A stretch of 6,277 nucleotides of DNA from Allomuricauda sp. (GTDB lineage: Bacteria; Bacteroidota; Bacteroidia; Flavobacteriales; Flavobacteriaceae). Under the pieces are notes generated by a model. The model searched no databases. It was not told the DNA's origin and saw nothing but the letters and a program-made list of their open reading frames with translations. A program made the translations under genes and the position numbers. Location: the NCBI GenBank assembly GCA_028289745.1, contig JANQOD010000265.1, positions 1 to 6,277 of the forward strand, in the 5' to 3' direction. How positions within the stretch are numbered: position 1 is the stretch's first letter; each line of letters opens with the position of its first letter. This document shows, in pieces, positions 1-5,801 of this stretch.

Positions 1-1
1 C

Positions 2-1180
2 TTCCCCAGTATGTTGAAGGCCCATGGTGACTTTGTATTACCCGAAAATGTGCCGGCCAACGAGTTTTTGAATTTAGAGGGCAACAAACTTTCGACCTCC
101 AAAAACTGGGCGGTGTGGTTGCATGAGTACCTAGAAGTGTTTCCCGATATGCAAGATGTGCTGCGGTACACCTTGACCGCCAATGCCCCCGAGACCAAAG
201 ACAATGATTTCACCTGGAAAGATTTTCAAGCCCGAAACAACAACGAACTGGTCGCCATTTTTGGTAATTTCATCAACCGGGTAACGGTCTTGACCCATAA
301 ATACCACGGTGGTGCGGTGCCAGCACCCAATGGCTTCACCGATTTGGACAATGACACGTTGAAAGCTTTACGGGAGTTTCCCGAACGATTAAGCGATTCA
401 TTGAACAGGTACCGTTTTCGAGAGGCCAGTCAAGAACTGATGAACCTGGCCCGCTTGGGCAATAAATACCTTGCCGACGAAGAACCTTGGAAACTCATCA
501 AAACCGATGAAGAACGGGTAAAGACCGTCATGTATGTCGCGCTACAAATCGCTACAGGCTTAGCGGTGCTTAGCGAACCCTTTTTACCGTTCACCTCGCA
601 AAAGCTCAATACCATACTCAATATCAAATCAGGCACCTCGTCTGCGCTAGGCACAGGCCCTGTCAAGACCTCTTGGAACGAGATTTCCACCAAAGAGACC
701 CTGCTTCCGCCTTGTCACCAGATCAACAAAAGCGAACTGCTCTTCAGAAAGATCGAAGACAAAGAAATCGAGGCCCAACTCGCCAAATTGGAGGCCACCA
801 AAAAAATAAATGCCGCAACCGGACAAAAAAATACGATCATGCCACAAAAAGATACGATTGCCTATGATGATTTTGCCAAGCTCGATATGCGGGTGGGCAC
901 CATTGTCGAAGCCGAAAAGATGCCCAAGGCCGATAAGCTGTTGGTCTTGAAAGTCGATACGGGGCTTGATACCCGAACCATCGTCTCTGGCATTGCCGAA
1001 AGTTTCAAACCTGAAAACATCGTGGGCAGGCAAGTGACCGTTCTGGTGAATCTCGCCCCCCGAAAATTGCGTGGCGTAGAAAGCCAGGGCATGATTTTGA
1101 TGGCAGAAAGTGCTGATGGTAAATTGGTGTTTGTGAATCCTGATGAAGACGACGTAGATAACGGCATGACCATTGCCTGA
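2..1180 (+). CDS. metG: Methionyl-tRNA synthetase, C-terminal part (5' truncated by window edge)
   Basis: This is the 3' part of cytoplasmic MetRS, which charges tRNA-Met with methionine using ATP. The reading frame is open from base 2, and 392 residues are visible. Bacteroidetes MetRS with this architecture is usually near 690 aa, so roughly 300 N-terminal residues (the HIGH-motif half of the catalytic domain) lie upstream. The catalytic-domain signature KLSTS, the usual Bacteroidetes form of KMSKS, is at residues 29-33 of the visible part, followed by the family stretch NWAVWLHEYLE. The anticodon-binding helical domain includes NNELVAIFGNFINR and ends near residue 250. After a Lys/Gln-rich linker, an EMAP/Arc1p-like OB-fold tRNA-binding domain fills about the last 105 residues, with DMRVGTIVEAEKMPKADKLL and LRGVESQGMILMAE. 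The ATG at 11 is internal, not the start. The stop lies 11 bp from that of the convergent sua5 gene. Confidence 0.97.
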   Translation, partial: FPSMLKAHGDFVLPENVPANEFLNLEGNKLSTSKNWAVWLHEYLEVFPDMQDVLRYTLTANAPETKDNDFTWKDFQARNNNELVAIFGNFINRVTVLTHKYHGGAVPAPNGFTDLDNDTLKALREFPERLSDSLNRYRFREASQELMNLARLGNKYLADEEPWKLIKTDEERVKTVMYVALQIATGLAVLSEPFLPFTSQKLNTILNIKSGTSSALGTGPVKTSWNEISTKETLLPPCHQINKSELLFRKIEDKEIEAQLAKLEATKKINAATGQKNTIMPQKDTIAYDDFAKLDMRVGTIVEAEKMPKADKLLVLKVDTGLDTRTIVSGIAESFKPENIVGRQVTVLVNLAPRKLRGVESQGMILMAESADGKLVFVNPDEDDVDNGMTIA

Positions 1181-1191
1181 TCATAATGGCC

Positions 1192-2148
1192 TCATTCGTT
1201 ACTGGCCCGCTTCAACCGATCGTTGATGGTGATGCCCAAACCTTCTTCGGGCAATCGCTCGGCAATGATCACCTCCAATCCAGCAGTATCGAGCTGGTGC
1301 AGGGCATCGAACAGATTTTGGGCAGCCTCCTTTAGATCTTTGGTTTTTGAAAGTGTTTTGACAATCGTTGCCTTTGAGTGGGCATCTTTATAGAAAGACA
1401 GTACCCCTACCTTTTGGTGCCCGGTTTTCGACAGGGCCTTTTCCACATCATCGGTAAGCACCAATTTTGTTCTGGGCGAATAGTGCTTGAACAACATTCC
1501 CGGTGCTTCGGGCGCCTTCTCGTTCCCTAAATGCAATTTCACAGGCCCTACATAGTGTTCAATGGCCTCTATGGTGATGCCCCCCTTTCGATAGACCACA
1601 GGCGTTTCGCCTTCAAACCCCACAATGGTCGATTCGAGGCCCACCGTGCAGGGGCCTCCATCTAAAACGGTAACGGCATCCCCAAAATAATCGGCTACAT
1701 GTTGTGCCGAGGTGGGACTGACCCGCGTAAACGGATTGGCGCTCGGGGCCGCCAACGGAAAATCCAGCCCCTTCAACAATCGCAATGTCAGTTCATGGTT
1801 CGGCATACGAATGCCCACGGTTTCTTTGCCCGCAGTGATCAAATCGCTAACCGCGTCTTGTTTGGGCAATATCAAGGTAAGCGGACCGGGCCAAAATCGT
1901 TCGGCCAGCTTTACCGCATTTTCGGGAAGCTCTTTGGCCAGGGAAGCCATCTGGTCAATACCATGTACGTGCACGATCAATGGATTGAAGCGTGGCCGGC
2001 CCTTGATCTCAAAGATTTTTTTCACTGCCGATTCGCTATATATATTGGCCGCAAGGCCATAGACCGTTTCAGTGGGTATGGCCACAGGCTCATCTCGTCG
2101 CAATAGCGCTCGGCACCGCTCCAAATCTGTGGTAATCACACTCTTCAT
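1192..2148 (-). CDS. sua5: L-threonylcarbamoyladenylate synthase, Sua5/YwlC type
   Basis: The enzyme makes threonylcarbamoyl-AMP from threonine, bicarbonate and ATP, the first step of t6A37 modification in tRNAs that read ANN codons; it acts in the cytoplasm. The YrdC/Sua5 catalytic domain covers about residues 5-195: PTETVYGL at 25-32, the K-x-R nucleotide-binding pair K49/R51 in KGRPRFNPL, RFWPGPLTL at 84-92, the S-x-N motif S136/N138 in APSANPF, and LESTIV at 171-176. The linker APGMLFKHYSP (215-225) leads to a C-terminal Sua5 domain, so this is the long Sua5 form and not short TsaC. I place the start at the ATG at 2148 (318 aa). The upstream in-frame TTG at 2157 lies inside the probable -7 promoter box, and family members begin like MKSVIT. 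It is convergent with metG and divergent from the deacetylase gene. Confidence 0.95.
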   Translation of the reverse strand: MKSVITTDLERCRALLRRDEPVAIPTETVYGLAANIYSESAVKKIFEIKGRPRFNPLIVHVHGIDQMASLAKELPENAVKLAERFWPGPLTLILPKQDAVSDLITAGKETVGIRMPNHELTLRLLKGLDFPLAAPSANPFTRVSPTSAQHVADYFGDAVTVLDGGPCTVGLESTIVGFEGETPVVYRKGGITIEAIEHYVGPVKLHLGNEKAPEAPGMLFKHYSPRTKLVLTDDVEKALSKTGHQKVGVLSFYKDAHSKATIVKTLSKTKDLKEAAQNLFDALHQLDTAGLEVIIAERLPEEGLGITINDRLKRASNE

Positions 2149-2154
2149 CGGCAG

Positions 2155-2184
2155 CAAAGGTATGACAGCTTACTCAATGCGCAA
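2155..2184 (-). promoter_or_regulatory. Bacteroidetes-type promoter for sua5
   Basis: Read on the minus strand, TTG (2184-2182) is followed by exactly 19 bases and then TACCTTTG (2162-2155). This matches the Bacteroidetes sigma-A consensus, TTG at -33 and TAnnTTTG at -7, with the usual spacing. The predicted transcription start falls about 2150, within a few bases of the ATG at 2148, so the mRNA would be leaderless or nearly so. The rest of the 95-bp intergenic region (2149-2243) shows no equally good promoter for the divergent deacetylase gene. Confidence 0.6.
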
Positions 2185-2243
2185 GAATGCCCTACCCCCC
2201 ATTTCATCGGAAAGTCCCATATTTGAAAAAAAATTGCGACAGA

Positions 2244-3146
2244 TTGCTCAAGATTGCCCATCACCCCATGTATTGCCACCCATTGCCCAAGAAACATCGA
2301 TTTCCGATGATAAAATATGAGTTGTTGCCCGAACAGCTACTTCATGAGGGCACTTGTATCGGCGATAATTTCTATCGCCCAAAACTACCCGATGATGACG
2401 ATATTCTTGCAGCACACGATAGCGGATACTACCAAAAACTGGTCAATTTGGCACTCAAGCCCAGTGAAGTGCGAAAAATCGGTTTTCCGCTTTCCGATGC
2501 ATTGGTACAGCGTGAGCGCATAATCGCAGATGGCACTATCAAGGGGTGTTCGTTTGCCCTTAAGTACGGTATCGCCATGAACATTGCCGGGGGCACGCAC
2601 CATGCCTACAGCGATCGAGGCGAGGCCTTTTGCATGCTCAATGACCAGGCCATCGGGGCCAGGTATTTACTGCGAACAGGTCTGGCCAAGAAAATAATGA
2701 TCGTTGATCTGGATGTTCACCAAGGCAACGGCACCGCTGAAATTTTTCAACATGATTCCGCTGTCTTCACTTTTTCAATGCATGGTCAAGGCAATTACCC
2801 TTTCAAAAAAGAAACGTCAGATCTTGACATACCCCTGAAAAAAGGCACCGATGACAAAGCTTATCTTTCCATCTTAAAAGAAACGCTTCCTAAATTGATC
2901 GATCGAACAGCACCTGATTTTATCTTCTATCTCTGTGGTGTCGATGTGTTGGCCACCGATAAATTGGGCACCTTGGGCATGAGTCTTGAAGGTTGTGCGG
3001 CCCGTGACCAATTTGTGTTGAAAATCTGTAAAGCGAACAGAATTCCCGTACAGTGCAGCATGGGCGGTGGTTATTCCCAAGACATCAAGACCATCATTGA
3101 GGCCCATGCCAATACGTACAGGTTGGCACAGGGTATATGGTTTTGA
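2244..3146 (+). CDS. Histone deacetylase family protein, class IV (HDAC11-like)
   Basis: A zinc-dependent lysine deacylase of the arginase/deacetylase fold; the bacterial substrate is unknown. With a TTG start at 2244 the protein is 300 aa and begins MLKIAHHP, as I recall for flavobacterial homologues. An ATG at 2187 in the same frame would add 19 residues with no family counterpart. All key positions are visible: the catalytic His pair H119-H120 (GGTHHA), zinc ligands D157 and H159 in DLDVHQGNG, third zinc ligand D234 in YLCGVD, and the transition-state tyrosine Y277 in GGGYS. The patterns DRGEAFC, VDLDVHQGNGT and a GTDDKAYL-like segment resemble eukaryotic class IV HDAC11 more than AcuC. 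The C-terminus is LAQGIWF, whereas the duplicated fragment downstream ends LAQEIYF, the form I would expect for the family. From about codon 252 to 296 the gene is nearly identical to that fragment, so its 3' end may be recombinant. Confidence 0.93.
   Translation: MLKIAHHPMYCHPLPKKHRFPMIKYELLPEQLLHEGTCIGDNFYRPKLPDDDDILAAHDSGYYQKLVNLALKPSEVRKIGFPLSDALVQRERIIADGTIKGCSFALKYGIAMNIAGGTHHAYSDRGEAFCMLNDQAIGARYLLRTGLAKKIMIVDLDVHQGNGTAEIFQHDSAVFTFSMHGQGNYPFKKETSDLDIPLKKGTDDKAYLSILKETLPKLIDRTAPDFIFYLCGVDVLATDKLGTLGMSLEGCAARDQFVLKICKANRIPVQCSMGGGYSQDIKTIIEAHANTYRLAQGIWF
2951..3132 (+). repeat. Direct repeat, left copy (deacetylase 3' end)
   Basis: The 3' end of the deacetylase gene, repeated in the same orientation at 5577-5756. 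The core 2998-3132 pairs with 5622-5756 at a constant offset of 2,624 and differs at only four positions (3039, 3095, 3096, 3098). The part upstream of 2998 is recognisable but much more diverged, and contains a 2-nt length difference. Identity stops abruptly after CACAGG at 3132. Confidence 0.95.
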
Positions 3147-3172
3147 AATAATTTCGTTTTTCGGTAACTTGA
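3141..3172 (+). promoter_or_regulatory. Possible promoter of the MG2/plug-protein gene
   Basis: TTTTG (3141-3145), 19 bases, then TAACTTGA (3165-3172) resembles TTG-N19-TAnnTTTG imperfectly (four of six fixed -7 positions). It is placed 13 bases before the ATG. A second reading uses TTG at 3123 and TAATTTCG at 3149-3156, which is a better -7 box but has 23-base spacing. The A-rich stretch AAAAGAAAAAAG before the ATG fits Bacteroidetes translation starts, which often lack a Shine-Dalgarno sequence. Confidence 0.3.
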
Positions 3173-3185
3173 AAAGAAAAAAGCA

Positions 3186-5519
3186 ATGAAAAATTTTAGG
3201 TTTTTTCTATCGTTCTTCCTATTTCTAAATCTGCATGTCCATTCCCAAAAGAACATACTCGACAGCTTTGAAGCATATGCTGAACTACCAAGGGAAGTGG
3301 TATATGTTCATCTGAACAAAACCATATTCATTCAAGGAGAAGATATCGGTTTTCAAGCCTATGTCTCTGAAAAAGGGACCCAAAACCTTTCAAAAGAAAC
3401 AAATAATCTTTACTGCGTGATCAAAGATGCCGATGACCAAGTCGTCAAAGAACAACTCATTAGGGTAGAGGATGGTTTCGCCCATGGCAACTTTTCGTTG
3501 GACAGTATTTTTCAAACCGGTGAGTATCGCTTCATTGCTTTCACCAACTGGATGCGGAACTTTTCAGAAAAAAATCACTTTGAAGAACGTATTACCATTA
3601 TCGATAAAGATGTTCCTTTTGATGATCGACAAAAGAACACGCCTAGTCATGACGCCCAGTTTTTGCCAGAGGGCGGGCATGCCGTTGCAGGGGCAGAAAA
3701 CACGTTCGGTGCCATCATCAAAGACCACAATGGCTTTGGCATAGGCTTTATCACGGGTATCATACTTGATTCTAATGACCAACAGGTGACCGACTTCAAA
3801 CTTGACCAATTTGGGGTCGGGCGCTTTTCTTTTGTGCCCAGACCCGATCTTTCATATCGGGCTTCCTTTATGGTGGGCGGTAAGAACCTTGAAGTACCCA
3901 TAAGCCCGATCAAAAAGAAAGGGGTCGTGATGCAATTGACCGATTTAAAAAGCAGCGTAGGAATCACTTTCAGTTCGATGGGCATAAAGGAGAACCTGTT
4001 TACCCTTGCACTGAACAACGGCAAGGATATAAAAGCGGTGGACGTAGATTTTTCAGGTTCAAAAAAGCAGGTCAAAATATTCAAAAAGGGAGATTTATAT
4101 AAAGGTTTGAATATTTTTACCCTTTTTGACAAAAATGGAAATCCGCTGTTAGAGCGCCTGTATTTCAATTTTGATGGGCTCAATTTCGCGACGGTGAACA
4201 AGAACGTAAGCTGGCAGTCTGATACCGATTCGCTTATCATAACCATTCCGACAATCGCTGCAAATCCTGAAAAAGCCAACAGGCTCAGCGTTTCGATACT
4301 GCCTGCGGAGACCAAGGCCTATGGAAGTGCCCATAACCTAGCCTCTTATCTGAACATTTCGCCATATATCAAAACACCCATAGAAAATGTACGCTATTAT
4401 TTCAGGGAGGTGACAGCAAAGAAAAAGTTTCAGTTTGATAATGTTTTGTTGACACAGGGCTGGAGCAGCTATAGTTGGAACACCATCTTTAACAAAGCAC
4501 CAAAATATCTTTTCGATTTTGAAAAGGGGATTTCCATAACAGGAAATGTCAATAAAAATTCTGGGACCGACCTTTACATCGCACCTTTAGAAAACCATGA
4601 TTTTGAAATGTTGTCGGTTATCGAGGGACAAGACACGTTCAGAAAAGACTTTCTTTTCCCATATCAAGATGAAACATTGTCGATTTCTGAGATCACTTCC
4701 AAAGAAAAAGCAAGAAAGGCAAAGCTCTATATGCAGTTCAAACCCAGTGCGATACCGCAAGTTGCATTCGATAAAATTCCATCACAACAGAACGAGGCCT
4801 TATTCAATCTTTATTCTGAAAAAAATGATCTCAAAAGTTTTATGGGCTTTGATGAAACAATAAAATTAGATGAGGTTGTTCTCGAAGAAGATTATAGAAA
4901 GCGGAGGATAGAAAAACTCAAAGACCGCTCTTGGGGCCAGATTTATGCCTTTGAAAAAGATGACTGGCGCAGACAATTGTATTTGAGTACATTTCTAAGC
5001 CAATATGGATATGTGGTTTACGATGAACTAGGCGTTTTCAATATAGCAGCCATGAATCCGGCTACACCCAGCAATAATAACCCGCTTGTTTACCTCGATG
5101 ATGTATTGCTCAGTAGCTATAATGTGCTTTCACGATTTAGAATGGACGTCATTGATTATATAGAAATCAACTGGCACGGTACCGGAGGTGGACTGTGGAG
5201 CGGTGCGGGCATCATAAAAATCTATACTGACCCCTCTTTGGCAAATACAACAAATTTAGAGAAACCCTATAACCATATTACGATACCACTTGCATTTTCT
5301 AAGCCAAAAAGATTCTACAATCCTAAGTATTGGAACTACGGCGGTGCCATTTTCAAAAAATATGGCGCAATCGATTGGCATTCAAACCTGAAAGTGGGTG
5401 CCAATGGTACCATCTCTTTTAAAATACCGGATTTGGGACAAAACCAAATCAAGTTTTTTCTCGAGGGCATTGTAGACGACAATCAGTACGTTTCAGAAAG
5501 TTTAGAGATAAATTTTTAA
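3186..5519 (+). CDS. Secreted MG2-like / TonB-plug-domain protein without a beta-barrel, function unknown
   Basis: A 777-aa exported protein of a Bacteroidetes family with macroglobulin-like and TonB-receptor-plug-like parts. A signal peptide is clear: K3/R5, a Phe/Leu-rich core, and likely cleavage near residue 20 (HVHSQ). Residues ~36-140 resemble an MG2 domain (REVVYVHLNKTIFIQGEDI, then TGEYRF). Residues ~157-237 form a second beta-sandwich-like unit starting FLPEGGHAVAG. LDEVVLEED near 560 resembles the linker before plug domains in SusC-like receptors. Residues ~633-683 are plug-like: NPLVYLDDVLL, then VIDYIEI and GAGIIKIYTD. The C-terminus (DWHSNLKVGANGTISF onward) matches the closing domain I recall in these proteins. 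No 22-strand barrel follows, so it is not a transporter by itself. It probably acts in the periplasm or at the outer membrane. The gene is AT-rich compared with its neighbours and sits between two copies of the deacetylase 3' end. Confidence 0.8.
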   Translation: MKNFRFFLSFFLFLNLHVHSQKNILDSFEAYAELPREVVYVHLNKTIFIQGEDIGFQAYVSEKGTQNLSKETNNLYCVIKDADDQVVKEQLIRVEDGFAHGNFSLDSIFQTGEYRFIAFTNWMRNFSEKNHFEERITIIDKDVPFDDRQKNTPSHDAQFLPEGGHAVAGAENTFGAIIKDHNGFGIGFITGIILDSNDQQVTDFKLDQFGVGRFSFVPRPDLSYRASFMVGGKNLEVPISPIKKKGVVMQLTDLKSSVGITFSSMGIKENLFTLALNNGKDIKAVDVDFSGSKKQVKIFKKGDLYKGLNIFTLFDKNGNPLLERLYFNFDGLNFATVNKNVSWQSDTDSLIITIPTIAANPEKANRLSVSILPAETKAYGSAHNLASYLNISPYIKTPIENVRYYFREVTAKKKFQFDNVLLTQGWSSYSWNTIFNKAPKYLFDFEKGISITGNVNKNSGTDLYIAPLENHDFEMLSVIEGQDTFRKDFLFPYQDETLSISEITSKEKARKAKLYMQFKPSAIPQVAFDKIPSQQNEALFNLYSEKNDLKSFMGFDETIKLDEVVLEEDYRKRRIEKLKDRSWGQIYAFEKDDWRRQLYLSTFLSQYGYVVYDELGVFNIAAMNPATPSNNNPLVYLDDVLLSSYNVLSRFRMDVIDYIEINWHGTGGGLWSGAGIIKIYTDPSLANTTNLEKPYNHITIPLAFSKPKRFYNPKYWNYGGAIFKKYGAIDWHSNLKVGANGTISFKIPDLGQNQIKFFLEGIVDDNQYVSESLEINF

Positions 5520-5531
5520 GAATTTCCATTT

Positions 5532-5545
5532 TTGCCTTAAGGCAA
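5532..5545. repeat. Perfect 14-bp palindrome after the plug-protein gene
   Basis: TTGCCTTAAGGCAA, 12 bases past the stop codon, can form a 5-bp stem with a TTAA loop. No T-run follows on the plus strand; on the minus strand it is followed by AAATGG. It may be a weak transcription end or a protein-binding site, but evidence for either is slight. Confidence 0.35.
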
Positions 5546-5576
5546 TGTATCATTACCTGCCCCCTTACAAAATACC

Positions 5577-5756
5577 GGTCACTGATAAATTGGCCCCAGG
5601 GCATGGATTTGAAAGGCGGTACGGCCCGTGACCAATTTGTGTTGAAAATCTGTAAAGCGAACGGAATTCCCGTACAGTGCAGCATGGGCGGTGGTTATTC
5701 CCAAGACATCAAGACCATGGTCGAGGCCCATGCCAATACGTACAGGTTGGCACAGG
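5577..5756 (+). repeat. Direct repeat, right copy (deacetylase 3' end)
   Basis: The partner of 2951-3132. Homology becomes detectable at GGTCACTGAT (5577-5586), pairing with GGCCACCGAT. It is moderate up to 5621, with a 2-nt deletion around 5591-5602, and then 131/135 identical over 5622-5756. The fall in identity on both sides of this core is abrupt. Confidence 0.95.
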
Positions 5757-5770
5757 AAATTTATTTTTAG
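5577..5770 (+). pseudogene. 3' fragment of a class IV deacetylase gene
   Basis: A remnant corresponding to roughly the last 63 codons of the intact deacetylase gene, reading to a TAG at 5768-5770. From the ATG at 5603 the frame is open for 55 codons and includes CSMGGGYSQD (the tyrosine loop) and the ending LAQEIYF. It lacks the His pair and all three zinc ligands, so it cannot be an active enzyme. Upstream of 5603 a 2-nt deletion breaks the frame relative to the intact gene, and homology is lost before 5577. Coding differences from the intact gene in the core are R266G, I284M and I285V; the last five residues are QEIYF where the intact gene has QGIWF. I infer that this is the displaced native 3' end, joined to a truncated incoming 5' edge. 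Confidence 0.9.
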
Positions 5771-5775
5771 CTTTA
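5747..5775 (+). promoter_or_regulatory. Possible promoter of the PAP2 gene inside the deacetylase remnant
   Basis: TTG (5747-5749), 18 bases, then TAGCTTTA (5768-5775) matches the Bacteroidetes TTG/TAnnTTTG pattern except for the last base. The -7 element overlaps the TAG stop of the fragment and lies 26 bases before the PAP2 ATG. The same TTG occurs in the left repeat, but the downstream sequence there is different. Confidence 0.35.
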
Positions 5776-5801
5776 CAGTTTCATAACATACCCTCTCCCC
5801 A

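Larger units (their letters stand above)
3133..5756 (+). other. Putative inserted module bounded by the deacetylase 3'-end repeat
   Basis: If one repeat copy is counted as part of the insertion, the inserted unit is 2,624 bp: the alternative deacetylase tail (3133-3146), the MG2/plug-protein gene, a short spacer and the diverged left part of the second repeat. Base composition supports a different origin. Sampled 60-base rows inside the gene have 15 (from 4081), 16 (4501), 20 (3301), 22 (5281) and 29 (4741) G+C, against 29 (961), 31 (1921), 37 (2581) and 36 (6001) outside. No integrase, transposase or terminal inverted repeat is visible, so homologous recombination is the likelier mechanism. 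The event itself is inferred. Confidence 0.5.

Noticed and set aside
1163..1190. Possible hairpin terminator between the convergent metG and sua5 stops (CCATT at 1170 with AATGG at 1185).
   Set aside because: The stem is only five pairs with a 10-base loop, there is no T-run on either strand, and most of it is coding.
1699..2106. Open frames on the plus strand across sua5 (135 and 116 codons).
   Set aside because: They are antisense to a strongly conserved gene, show no recognisable protein pattern, and are best explained by the composition of sua5.
2202..2225. CATATTTG (2218-2225) as a -7 promoter box for the deacetylase gene.
   Set aside because: It misses the first base of the consensus, there is no TTG at a suitable distance upstream, and the leader would be very short. 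No convincing promoter was found for this gene.
3647..4315. A 222-codon open frame on the minus strand inside the plug-protein gene.
   Set aside because: It lies fully antisense to a gene with signal peptide and recognisable domains, and shows no domain pattern of its own.
3133..5756. Insertion sequence or integrase-type genomic island.
   Set aside because: There is no transposase, integrase, terminal inverted repeat or tRNA target; the flanking repeats are long coding segments, not short target-site duplications.
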